A DNA stretch of 26,821 bases. It comes from Hepatocystis sp. ex Piliocolobus tephrosceles (Eukaryota > Apicomplexa > Aconoidasida > Haemosporida > Plasmodiidae). Position 1 is the stretch's first letter, and each line of letters starts with the position of its first letter. The position numbers and the translations under genes were made by a program. Under the pieces are notes generated by a model. That model had not been told where the DNA came from and searched no databases. It saw only the letters and a list, made by a program, of their open reading frames with translations. The stretch is from contig CABPSV020000136.1 of the NCBI GenBank assembly GCA_902459845.2, positions 1-26,821 of the forward strand. The letters are read 5' to 3'. Below are positions 9,773-19,403 of this stretch, one piece after another.

Positions 9773-12700
9773 TTACAAGTTTTCAAGCAAAACAAATGTT
9801 TTTATTTTATAACAACAATATACTTGATTACAGGTACATGTTTTTTTCATAGTATTTGATAATATATGATCATTATGCATGTTCTCACATATGTTATCAC
9901 AAGGGTCTACATGCACATCATTATCTCGAAGAGTATCATTTTTTCGCAAAAAACAACAATGTAATTTAATATAACTGAAAAGGAAAAAAAAAAATCTATT
10001 AAATAAATAATATATATCCTCTAAATTTAATATGTTTGTAAATTTGTTTTTTAATACTTTTGAATAACTATCATTTAATTCATTTTTAAAAGAAAAATTA
10101 TAGCCTATATTTGCTATTTTTTTAATACCTATTAAATGATAAGTATGAAATAAACAATTATTAATTTTGATTATTTTTTTTTTTTTACTACCAAATAAAT
10201 ATTTCATATTATTGAATAATTTTAATAAATTATTAAATTTGGTTGTATTAAAAAAGCTTTCTATATTTTTATATTCCTTCATGGTGTTAATAGTATAAAT
10301 ATATAAAAACAGGTTAAATGTTTCTTTTTTTAAATAAGTGTTATGTTCGTTGTGTTTTTTATCTGCTATAAAATCGTAATGAAATAAAATAGGTTTTATT
10401 TTTTGGGGCTTTTTTTTTGTTTCTTTATCTGTATGACCACTTTTCGTGGTTATTTTATTATGTACATTTTTAGGTTCTGTGCTGGAAACTAAATTATATA
10501 CTCCTTCTGACAGGTCTAATGGTGCAGAAATGTTATTTTTACTTTGTTCATTATTTTTACTATCACCGTCGCAGTTAACTAAAATTGTAGAAACATTTTG
10601 TAAAGTAATATTATTATCATTTAATAATTTTTCGATATTTTCTTTTATTAAATGGCAATTTTGAAAAAGTAATATATATTTAAATTGCTCACAGATAAAA
10701 TACTTTTCAAAAAACAATCCCTTAATATTATTACTACAACTATTACTAGTATTGCTACTATCACTACTGTGTTTATCACCATTTATAGATAAGTCACTTT
10801 TAATAATTATTCCTTTTTTTTGTGTTTTTTTTTGTTTTTTTATTTCTTTGATTTTTCTTATAATTTTATTTTGTATAAAATCATTTTCACTATTTATATG
10901 TTTGCTTTTATCATTTGAAACATCCTTAAATCTTTTTCTACTACTAATAAAATGATGTAAATTGTCTGTACTAAAAAAATTAAGGTAATAACAATTATAT
11001 ATAATGCTTTTTAATACGTTATAAAATAAAAACTGAACAATTATTTTTTTATTATAATAACACATTATTTCCATGTTGGTTTCATTTATTGTTGACAAGT
11101 TTATTTTTTTTAAAATATTTATATATTTTGAAATTTCCTTTTCTACATCTTTTGTTGTATCTTTTGTTGAATCGTTCACATCCCATGTTATATCTGTTGT
11201 ATTTTTTAATATTCCATTAGTTTTTATGTTTATTTTATGTTTATTCATCTCTTCATCAGTGAATAAAAATGAAAAAGGTGTCCCTGTTATATTATTATAT
11301 TCTTCATTTTTGTTATTACCAACAGCACATATCTCATAATTGGTTGCATTATGCAATCCTTCTCTATTGTATAAAATATGATTCAACATTTTGGGTAAGT
11401 ACAAACCAATATTGTCCAATTTGATTTCATATGAGTCATTAAAATTTTGTTCATCGAAACTTTGTTTTTCTTCTTCTGTTAAATAATATTTTTTTATATT
11501 CTTGATCATTTTTTTAATGTATAAGCAATCGTCTTGTTTATTATGGGAACATATTTTTTGTATATCTTTATAAACATATTTTGAACGAAATAAAAAATTA
11601 TAATCTATTACAATATCTGACAAATTAAGAAAATGTTTGTGTATTGTATTAAAAAAGTTAGCCACATATATTTGTAACTGTTTTATAGAGAACCGAAATT
11701 TCTTTTCATCAATTAATTGAAATGTATCTATTATAAAAAATAAATACATTTGAAGTAAAATATAATTACTAAAAATTACCCTTATAAAAATGAAGACATG
11801 TTTATTGTTGTTGTTATTATTATTATTATTATTATTATTGTTGCTATTATTATTGTTGCTATTGTTATTATTGTTATTATCATTACTATTATCATTACCG
11901 CTATTAGGCGTATTCAAATCTATTCCTATAAATTTACTAAGTGTTTGTGTAAAAAAAATTAATATCATTTTTTTTTTTTTTGATATAATAGATTGTTCAT
12001 TAATATCTAAGTAATTACAAATTATTTTATCTGAAATTTTTATATTTAAAATATTAAAAGTAATAATAATAATTGAACAAAGGGAATGATATAAATTATT
12101 ACATGTTTTTATACGTTCCTTATTATACATAATAATATGCACGTCATCTATTTCTTCATCTTTTTTTTTATTCCCAATATCAAACAATGTGTATAAAATA
12201 CAAGCATATAAAGAAATATGTTTTTTATTTTTTTCAATATAATCAATTAAACTGTTTAGTTCATCTTCTTTCATATTTGCGAGTTTATCTTTTTTAAAGC
12301 TTCGGATGGTATTATTACTACTTTTTATAAATACATTATTATAATAGTTAAAAAAGCTTTCATCCGTTGATATTTTATTGCGTTCATTAGAATACATTTT
12401 TTTATTATCTTCTTGTATATCATTATATGTATGTTTTTTTTTATCACTAACGGGCATATCATTATATGTATGTTTTTTTTTTTTATTTGATATACCCTTT
12501 TGCAATAGTGTACCACTTTTTTGTTTTATGCAACTCTTATTTGTTTTTGTTATGTTTGAAAAGGATTGATCGTGATCATTATTCAAATTAGGTTTAACCT
12601 TTTTTTTGTTTGTTAACTGAATTGTGTCTAAGGGATAATATGAACTACTGCTTTCCCCCTGGCTTCTATCTAATTGATCAGTTGAATAAAAAGTATCTAT

Positions 12701-13612
12701 ATCGAAGGAACATTGTTCGTTTGAACCATTATTTATGAATTCAAATATATCATTAAATAAATCTATATTTTCCTGTTTGTGTATATTATTTGTCCTATTA
12801 TCAAACTTATTATTACATTTTTTCATTTTACTAATTATAATAGTTATATACTTTTCTATACAACTTAGTACGTCATGTTTTATAAAGTTTTTATTTATTT
12901 CTAACTTATTACAAATTTCGGATAAAATTTTTGCTATATTTTTACAAAATATATTTTTTTTTTGTTTATCTAGATTTTTTTTAATTTGGAATTTTAGTTC
13001 TTGTATAGTCATAATTTCATTATTTATATTGCAATATATATAATTTAAACATAAAATTAAAAAACATATTCTATTTTCTCCCCTTAATTTCACTCCCTTA
13101 ATGTTTTTTATTTTGTTATAATTGTTAACATAGTATGTAACATGCATCAAATTGTTGTTGTTGCATATTTTTTTAATAACTTGTTCGTATGTCTGCTTAT
13201 TTAAAACTTTTTTGCTATTTTTGTCGAACATGTCATAAAGCTCGTCTTTATAAGGGTTTTCGCTAGGAGAGTCATGGTAACATATTTCTTGGTTATACAC
13301 ATTTTGGTCATGCATATTTTGGTCATACATATTTTGGTCATACATATTTTGGTCATACATATTTTGGTCATACATACCATGGATGTACATACCTTGGATA
13401 TACATACCTTGACCATGCATATCTTGACCATGCATATCTTGACCATGCATATCTTGACCATGCATATCTTGACCATGCATATCTTGACCATGCATATCTT
13501 GACCAAGTAATTGTTCATCTCTTTCGTTGTGACTAACTAAATTTATATCTAAATCATCATCACTATGGTTTGTATAGTCTCCTTTTTCATACGTAACTAA
13601 AAATTCCTCCAT
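9773..13612 (-). CDS. Conserved-looking Plasmodium protein of unknown function, 1279 residues
   Basis: I do not recognise this protein. The start at 13612 is the first ATG after an in-frame stop at 13652-13654, and the frame is uninterrupted. Layout: acidic N-terminus; 15-bp-encoded pentapeptide repeats at residues 36-107; a helical block at about 120-265 with a hydrophobic core (RICFLILCLNYIYC at 181-194); a Ser/Lys-rich spacer; a second helical block at about 448-565; an Asn run at about 573-604; then hydrophobic helical stretches broken by charged inserts to the end. The two helical blocks resemble, by eye only, the end of one cyclin fold and a second, interrupted cyclin fold as in TFIIB-like factors; there is no N-terminal zinc ribbon. 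The last 50 residues contain several cysteines and histidines without a clear finger pattern. No signal peptide is seen. Convergent with ADA2, and downstream of MRK on the same strand. Confidence 0.88.
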   Translation of the reverse strand: MEEFLVTYEKGDYTNHSDDDLDINLVSHNERDEQLLGQDMHGQDMHGQDMHGQDMHGQDMHGQDMHGQGMYIQGMYIHGMYDQNMYDQNMYDQNMYDQNMHDQNVYNQEICYHDSPSENPYKDELYDMFDKNSKKVLNKQTYEQVIKKICNNNNLMHVTYYVNNYNKIKNIKGVKLRGENRICFLILCLNYIYCNINNEIMTIQELKFQIKKNLDKQKKNIFCKNIAKILSEICNKLEINKNFIKHDVLSCIEKYITIIISKMKKCNNKFDNRTNNIHKQENIDLFNDIFEFINNGSNEQCSFDIDTFYSTDQLDRSQGESSSSYYPLDTIQLTNKKKVKPNLNNDHDQSFSNITKTNKSCIKQKSGTLLQKGISNKKKKHTYNDMPVSDKKKHTYNDIQEDNKKMYSNERNKISTDESFFNYYNNVFIKSSNNTIRSFKKDKLANMKEDELNSLIDYIEKNKKHISLYACILYTLFDIGNKKKDEEIDDVHIIMYNKERIKTCNNLYHSLCSIIIITFNILNIKISDKIICNYLDINEQSIISKKKKMILIFFTQTLSKFIGIDLNTPNSGNDNSNDNNNNNNSNNNNSNNNNNNNNNNNNNKHVFIFIRVIFSNYILLQMYLFFIIDTFQLIDEKKFRFSIKQLQIYVANFFNTIHKHFLNLSDIVIDYNFLFRSKYVYKDIQKICSHNKQDDCLYIKKMIKNIKKYYLTEEEKQSFDEQNFNDSYEIKLDNIGLYLPKMLNHILYNREGLHNATNYEICAVGNNKNEEYNNITGTPFSFLFTDEEMNKHKINIKTNGILKNTTDITWDVNDSTKDTTKDVEKEISKYINILKKINLSTINETNMEIMCYYNKKIIVQFLFYNVLKSIIYNCYYLNFFSTDNLHHFISSRKRFKDVSNDKSKHINSENDFIQNKIIRKIKEIKKQKKTQKKGIIIKSDLSINGDKHSSDSSNTSNSCSNNIKGLFFEKYFICEQFKYILLFQNCHLIKENIEKLLNDNNITLQNVSTILVNCDGDSKNNEQSKNNISAPLDLSEGVYNLVSSTEPKNVHNKITTKSGHTDKETKKKPQKIKPILFHYDFIADKKHNEHNTYLKKETFNLFLYIYTINTMKEYKNIESFFNTTKFNNLLKLFNNMKYLFGSKKKKIIKINNCLFHTYHLIGIKKIANIGYNFSFKNELNDSYSKVLKNKFTNILNLEDIYYLFNRFFFFLFSYIKLHCCFLRKNDTLRDNDVHVDPCDNICENMHNDHILSNTMKKTCTCNQVYCCYKIKTFVLLENL
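11797..11893 (-). repeat. Poly-Asn coding microsatellite
   Basis: ATT/GTT triplets on the plus strand read as AAT/AAC on the minus strand, giving the Asn run with scattered Ser and Asp at about residues 573-605 of the 1279-residue protein. It separates two helical blocks and is a typical Plasmodium low-complexity insert. Confidence 0.85.
13292..13507 (-). repeat. 15-bp coding minisatellite encoding (H/Y)(G/D)Q(D/N)M pentapeptides
   Basis: About 14 in-frame units at residues 36-107 of the 1279-residue protein. The first six are nearly identical HGQDM units; then come GMYIQ/GMYIH variants, then four or five YDQNM units. The ordered blocks of variants suggest block duplication. Methionine at every fifth position is a striking composition. 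Confidence 0.92.
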
Positions 13613-14738
13613 TGTTTTCTTATTTTTTTGAATTTTTTTTTTATTACAAAATTAAAAATATTCTTTCTACTACTCAAAACATTGTTGTACATCATGTAGG
13701 TTTTATTTGAGAACGTGTGCCGTTGAGCTTATACGTTTTTTTTTTTTTTTTTGTCCACACTTTGGTACAAATTGTACAATATAGAGTTTTTCATTTTTTT
13801 TTTTTTTTTTTTTTTTTTTAATAGCTTGGTAAATTTATATTAAAAAAAACGAGGGAACAAAAATGAAAAAAACACAAAAAAAGTTTAATTGAGTATACAT
13901 ATATAAGTCATTTCATACATATATTATTTAAATATTTATTTGAAATTTTATTTAAAATATTACTAAAAAAAATAAAATAAAATAAAAAAAAAAAATTAAG
14001 CAAGCTTCAAAAATATATTAGTAAAAATGTGAACACAAATTGAGAGAGAAAAAAAAAAAAAAAAAAAAAAACGACGAAATGTAGCAGTAGTTCTGTCAGT
14101 AACATATTGTTTAAAAAAAAAAATAATTTTTTTTAAATTAATTTTTTAAATGAATTTCTTTGTAGAAAATGTTTAGTTGAGAAAAAAAAAAAAAAAATAA
14201 ACATGGACACTGACAAGTTGTACCACCTAGCATATATATATATATATATTCTTTGTAGTCAGGAGGTAAGGCAAAAATAAAACATTTTCATAAATATTAT
14301 AAGAATAAAAAAAGAATTGTTTTTTTAAAAATTAAAATTATAATAACTCCTTTATCATTTTAGTTATATTTAAAAGTTTATTTGTATTTTATTTTTTTTT
14401 TTCAATTTAGTCATTAAGATAAAAAATTGTACTAGTGGATTGGTGGACTAGTAAACTAATGCACAAAAAAAAAAAAAAAAAAAAAAATAAATCAGATGAA
14501 ATGAAATAAAAACAAAATATACATACGTATGTATATACATATATATTTATTGGTAATAGAATAACATACCTAAATAAATAAAAAGATTAAAAATATACAA
14601 CTTAGGGAACTCTTAAAACAAAAAAAAAAAGTTACAACTAATATCACAAGTTTATTGAGTGTCTAATTGAATTAATACATTATTATACATACATAATATA
14701 CTCTCAACATAACCCACTTTTAAAATAAGATGAAATTA

Positions 14739-14773
<35 letters not shown>

Positions 14774-14833
14774 GCATACAAACAATAATTTATGGTAAAA
14801 GTATTTGTTGCTTATTTTATTAATAATTAAAGG

Positions 14834-14873
<40 letters not shown>

Positions 14874-15038
14874 AATGAGAATATGAAATAATAATAATTT
14901 GGAAATAGGTATAGTAATAATAATAAGAATATGATAAGCCTAAGACGAAACAGAAATAAATAGAAACTCAAATTATTCCTTGTTCTTCCTTTTCTGTCCC
15001 CATTCCTTTTTTTTTTTTTGTTTTTTATCTCGAAATCT
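13613..15038. other. Intergenic region: 3' side of MRK and upstream side of the 1279-residue protein gene
   Basis: This 1.4-kb stretch should hold the MRK 3' UTR and the promoter and 5' UTR of the next minus-strand gene. I see no gene. Contents: T runs near 13739-13753 and 13796-13819, A runs near 14050-14070 and 14465-14487, an A31 tract at 14740-14770, a TA microsatellite at about 14837-14867 and a 20-bp palindrome at 14517-14536. The 118-codon minus frame at 14720-15076 is microsatellite translation that overlaps the kinase end. Confidence 0.7.
14517..14536. repeat. 20-bp perfect palindrome centred on TACGTA
   Basis: The sequence reads identically on both strands for 20 bases, with a central ACGT. 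It lies about 500 bases past the MRK stop and 900 bases upstream of the next start codon. It could be a dimeric DNA-binding site or merely TA/CA-rich chance. Confidence 0.6.
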
Positions 15039-16019
15039 TTAATGCAAATTGTTAAAAAAAAGTTGTGATGTATCACATGGTAAAGGTTCAGTAGAAAAGT
15101 ACTTATGTTTTAATGCTTCATCTGCTGTAATACGTTCATGTGAATTTAATTTTAATAGTGATTTTAATAGGTCAATGCAATTATCATCGTCGATTTTAAA
15201 AGTAGTTTTAAAATTTTTTGTATTTGATTTTGTGAATTCAGTATATAAAGGTAAATATAAAGCTTCACTCCAATTATTTTCATTAGGAGTACCTAAAAGA
15301 AAAAATATTTTTCCTAGTTGATCGATTTCATTTTCACCTGGGAATAAAGCCCTTTGTAATATAAGTTCGGCAAAAATACATCCAAAGCTCCACATATCTA
15401 TGGATGCATTATATTTCGTACTACCCATTAATAACTCGGGTGCTCGGTACCATAAAGTAACAACCTTATTTGTTAAATTTGAACTTTTTTTACTATACTT
15501 ATCTTTTAAATTTTTATCTGAATACATATCAAAACCGTATTTAGACGATAAACCAAAATCTGCAATTTTAATTTCTCCTTTTTTATTTATAAATATATTT
15601 GCTGGTGATAAATCTCTATGCATAAAATAATATTTATGTAAGACATTTAAACCATTTAAAATTTGTAAAAGTATACATTTTTTTTGGCTATCTGATAATA
15701 AAATTTTTTGATTTATTATTTTAGCTAAATCATAATCCATTATCTCCATAACTAAATTTATATAATCTTTCTCACAATATAAATCTAAAGCTGTCATAAC
15801 ATTCTTATGTTTTATTTCTTTCATTATTTTTATTTCTCTTAATAGTACAAAATTTATACCACATTCATCAATGCAGTTGCTTATTTTATTTATCCGCATT
15901 TTTTTTATCGCAACTTCTTTTTTCAAAACGGTATCGTACGCTTTGTACACTTTACCGTACGACCCTTCCCCTAAAAAGTTGGGTTTGAAAATATATCTTT
16001 CGTTTGTGTTTTTTTCCAT
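15039..16019 (-). CDS. MRK: MRK, MO15/CDK7-like cyclin-dependent protein kinase
   Basis: A complete CDK-family Ser/Thr kinase of 326 residues, close to the usual CDK length. It matches the Plasmodium MO15-related kinase MRK. The CDK7 family forms the CDK-activating kinase with cyclin H and MAT1 and phosphorylates the RNA polymerase II CTD within TFIIH. Visible features: glycine loop GEGSYG (17-22), AIKK with Lys39, a cyclin-binding helix NFVLLRE with Glu62 in place of the PSTAIRE type, HRD at 134-136, DFG at 154-156, APE at 194-196, and the CDK-like LFPGENEIDQLGKIF segment. The activating threonine is probably Thr183, aligning with CDK7 Thr170. Two oddities: the catalytic loop reads HRDLSPAN, with Ser instead of the usual Lys, and the activation loop has a charged insert of about 14 residues. 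The start is fixed by an in-frame TGA directly upstream. Head to tail with its minus-strand neighbours, but 1.4-1.7 kb apart, so separately transcribed. Confidence 0.96.
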   Translation of the reverse strand: MEKNTNERYIFKPNFLGEGSYGKVYKAYDTVLKKEVAIKKMRINKISNCIDECGINFVLLREIKIMKEIKHKNVMTALDLYCEKDYINLVMEIMDYDLAKIINQKILLSDSQKKCILLQILNGLNVLHKYYFMHRDLSPANIFINKKGEIKIADFGLSSKYGFDMYSDKNLKDKYSKKSSNLTNKVVTLWYRAPELLMGSTKYNASIDMWSFGCIFAELILQRALFPGENEIDQLGKIFFLLGTPNENNWSEALYLPLYTEFTKSNTKNFKTTFKIDDDNCIDLLKSLLKLNSHERITADEALKHKYFSTEPLPCDTSQLFFNNLH

Positions 16020-16338
16020 TCACTTAAAAACAAATATTAAACGGGTTAAAAGCGGGTAAAAATAGTTTTAAAAGGCGGGGATAAAACATGTAGGACGAAG
16101 AACAAAAAAAAAATTAAAGTTAAAATGATAAATAAAATAAAAATTTTAAGCTATGAGCAAATCAATCTACTTTTGAAAAAAAAAAAATAAATATATACAT
16201 ATATATATATATATATACATGAATATTTAATGAAGCCATTAATCAATCAAATTTATTCTCGCAAAAATACCACAAAAAAAAAAAATAAATAAAAAATTAT
16301 AGCAATCGTTCGTACGTAAGCTAATATGCTTAAGTAAA

Positions 16339-16341
<3 letters not shown>

Positions 16342-16377
<36 letters not shown>
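16342..16377. repeat. A36 homopolymer
   Basis: Thirty-six consecutive A on the plus strand (poly-T in the sense of the MRK gene), about 320 bases upstream of the MRK start codon. Long dA:dT tracts are common in Plasmodium promoters and disfavour nucleosomes; that role here is inferred. Confidence 0.9.
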
Positions 16378-16382
<5 letters not shown>

Positions 16383-16444
16383 TTTTTAATAAACTTTATA
16401 CATATTTAATACTATTTTAAAATATCAAAGTATATACATACACT

Positions 16445-16449
<5 letters not shown>

Positions 16450-16495
<46 letters not shown>
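16450..16495. repeat. TA dinucleotide microsatellite, about 23 units
   Basis: An uninterrupted alternation of T and A, about 430 bases upstream of the MRK start. Likely polymorphic in length. Confidence 0.88.
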
Positions 16496-16497
<2 letters not shown>

Positions 16498-17094
16498 CCC
16501 AATTGCTTATACTGTGTTTTATTTTAATTGTTCATTCATATAGATATGCTACTTTTTATTTTATTTTTATTTTTTTCGTTGCTCATGTTTTAATACTTAT
16601 GAATGCATTTTCCTCTCTCCTATTTATGGATATCATAATTTTTAAAAGTTAAAATACTTTGTTGTGTATATCATAACTTTGCATTCATTTCATATTAGTG
16701 CCCATAATTTTACGTAAACTTTTTAAAAACTGAACAGAAAAATATTATTGGCACATATATATATATATATACAAACATATGTACATAATCATATACATAA
16801 ATACATATACATATTAACTACTTTTTATAATTCTTAACGTTCATTGATATAATACATATGTATATGTATGCATGTATCTACGAATTCGCAATTATAACAA
16901 AATGGGTGATGTACATTAAATAACCAAATTAAAATAAAAAATAAAACAAAATGAAATATAATTGAATGATATAATTGAATGTTATAGAAAAAAACTAAAC
17001 ATGATGAACAGTAGCGATTCAGAAATATTAATACTCTTTTTTTTCGTTTCTTATAATTAGAAATAATGCGAGCAAATACGTCATGCTCTTAGCG

Positions 17095-17281
17095 CAAATG
17101 AACCCTAGCTTTCACTAAAAATGAACCCTAGCTTTCTTTAAAAATGAACCCTAGCTTTCTTTAAAAATGAACCCTAGCTTTTCCTAAAAATGAACCCTAG
17201 CTTTTACTAAAATGAACCCTAGCATTCACTAAAAATGAACCCTATTTTTTTTCTAAAAACGAAGTCTAGTTTTATCTACAA
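17095..17281. repeat. Eight-copy 23-bp intergenic tandem repeat containing AACCCTA
   Basis: Units begin (ATG or ACG) at 17098, 17121, 17144, 17167, 17190, 17212, 17235 and 17259, so the period is 23 with single-base slips. The core of the first seven is ATGAACCCTA, mostly followed by GCTTTC or GCTTTT and an A-rich spacer; the last unit is degenerate. AACCCTA is identical to one phase of the Plasmodium telomere heptamer, but it is spaced rather than contiguous. It lies about 1.1 kb upstream of the MRK start and 490 bases beyond the RanBPM-like stop. Confidence 0.92.
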
Positions 17282-17692
17282 ATAACACGTGAATATATAT
17301 TTATATTTATTTACTAATTTATTATTCTGGGTATAAATAATAATTAAAAATAGAAAATAAAACGTTAACATAGCTATTTTATATTTATTTTGAAAACAGG
17401 TGTTTGTTAAAGTTTTGGAAACAAAAAAAAAAAAAAAAAGCAAAAGAAAAAAAAATAAAAATTATAAAAAAAACAACACAGTTAATCATTTCCCGTTCTT
17501 ATAAATGTAATATATAAATATATACTTGCAATTAAAATTTATTTTGAATAACTGTTGCAAAAAAAAAAGAAAATTTTAAATAGATAATAAAAACCAACAA
17601 AACATTAAAAGTGTATATATTATATACATCTGAGTATATGTATATATATGTGTCAATAAATACACACTAAAATGAAAGAATAAATTTTAAAC

Positions 17693-17726
17693 ATGCCTTA
17701 AAAAGGTTAATCGCTTTTTAAGGCAT
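17693..17726 (-). promoter_or_regulatory. Perfect 13-bp hairpin in the presumed 3' UTR of the RanBPM-like gene
   Basis: The arms ATGCCTTAAAAAG (17693-17705) and CTTTTTAAGGCAT (17714-17726) are exact reverse complements around an 8-base loop. The hairpin starts about 45 bases beyond the stop codon in transcript direction, so it should be in the mRNA if the 3' UTR is of ordinary length. A role in mRNA stability, 3' processing or protein binding is inference; it is not a bacterial-type terminator. Confidence 0.65.
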
Positions 17727-17771
17727 AATTACATACTCATGAACAACCACATACTACTCTCTCACACATAC

Positions 17772-19363
17772 TTATTGAAAAATTGATAATCTTTTATCTT
17801 CAAGAAGTTTACTATTTAATGTCCCTTTTTCATTTTTCTGCTTTGAAGTTTCTTTAAAATATTTTCTTTTTATTTTTTTATTTTTAATTTTGATTATGTA
17901 TCTTTTATAAGGTTGGCACACATAACGACTGTCATATTTAATACCTACATTACCTGTCTTTTCTCGCAGCAGATTTCTACATAAAATTAAGTGCTTTATC
18001 ATAATTTCCAAAGGGGAATATATGGGAACATTTAGGCATATATCTATCACAAAAAAAAAAAAAAAAAAAAAAAAAAGTGAATATATGGAGTAAAAAGGCA
18101 GACTTGTGTATGTATGTTCATTTGTTTAAGCAGACATATTTAAGCAAGCAGATATTATATTAAGTAAAAATATTGATTCCATTCACTAAGCCACTATATA
18201 CATTTTAATAAGGGCACAGTGCATTAACACATGTATAGATACGTAGATATACATACCTAATATTCCCTCGTTTATATAATTAAACGTTAGTAGGTTCCTA
18301 TTTTTTGAAAAAAACATACGTACATGTTTTTGCTTATATGGTTTTTGATAAGCAATTAATGATGTTGTATCTTTAATACATTGTCTAACGCTAATACATG
18401 ATGAATTATTAAATAAAGACAATTTTTCTCTTATCCATAATATAGCTAAATATAGGTGTTTTTTTTTTTTTTTTATATTAATAGTTTGAGGTAATTTGTT
18501 TTTATATATATATTCATAAATTTGGTCAAAATTTATATCATTAAATTCGTAATGATTTTCATCAATATTTGAATTGTTACTATCACAATCTGTATTATTG
18601 TCATTTTCACTTGAGCTAATAGATATGTTATTATCTTTTTTTTTTTGTTTTGCTCCTACTTCTACTATATGCTCTTGTTCTTGTTTTTGTTCTTCTTCTT
18701 GTCCATGTACATTTTTTTTTTTATACAATTTTTTATAGCGATTGTTATTATGATTATAATTATATGGATTGTCTTCTTTGAAAAAATCAAATTCCTTTGA
18801 TAAATGATTGTAATGGGATGCATATTCTTCTTGTAAATTATTTTTTTTATAGAATTCCTCATTGTAATTCCACTGAATGCTTTTAATTATCAATTGTTCA
18901 ATTTTTTTTTCTTCTAAGTTAATATTGTTTTTATTGTTGTTTTCATTGCTCTTATCATTATTCTTATCATTGTTTTTACCATTACCATTGTTGTTTTTAT
19001 TATTATTTGACTCTACACAGTTTTTATCTAAATTATTAATATCAGTTTTTTTTTTATTAGTATCCCCTTTATAATTATCATTATTACCAGTAACCAAGGA
19101 TGACAAGTTGCTATCCTTATTAATATTATTATTTGTATCTGTTTCTTCTTTTTGTATGTTCGTATTGGGGGTAATTATCATATTATTATCATTATTAGTA
19201 TGTTTTTCTTTTTTTGAATTTTTTATTTTTTTTTCAAAATCGTTTACAACTTTATCATTACAGGGTTTTTTATTGTATATGTTACTACTGTTACTACTGT
19301 CACTACAGTTACTACTGCCACTACTATTTCTATTATCAGTACTGTCACTACTGTCACTATTAA

Positions 19364-19403
<40 letters not shown>

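Larger units (their letters stand above)
16020..17771. other. Intergenic region: MRK promoter side and 3' side of the RanBPM-like gene
   Basis: This 1.75-kb stretch contains no credible gene. It should include the MRK 5' UTR and promoter (16020 upward) and the 3' UTR of the RanBPM-like gene (17771 downward). It holds an A36 tract, TA microsatellites near 16197-16218, 16450-16495 and 16757-16770, a 23-bp tandem repeat and a hairpin, listed separately. Confidence 0.7.

Noticed and set aside
13292..13507. CRISPR-like array
   Set aside because: Units are head to tail without unique spacers and are in frame within a gene of a eukaryote.
14740..14770. A31 tract as the tail of a retroposed gene copy
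   Set aside because: No coding-like sequence or target-site duplication is attached; similar A/T runs occur in every intergenic stretch here.
17095..17281. Tandem repeat as a telomere or subtelomere boundary
   Set aside because: The AACCCTA units are separated by about 16 bases rather than contiguous, and housekeeping genes flank both sides.
17772..18050. Independent small gene of 92 codons
   Set aside because: It would need a GTG start; the sequence continues the CRA domain of the upstream exon and has a splice acceptor just inside its 5' end.
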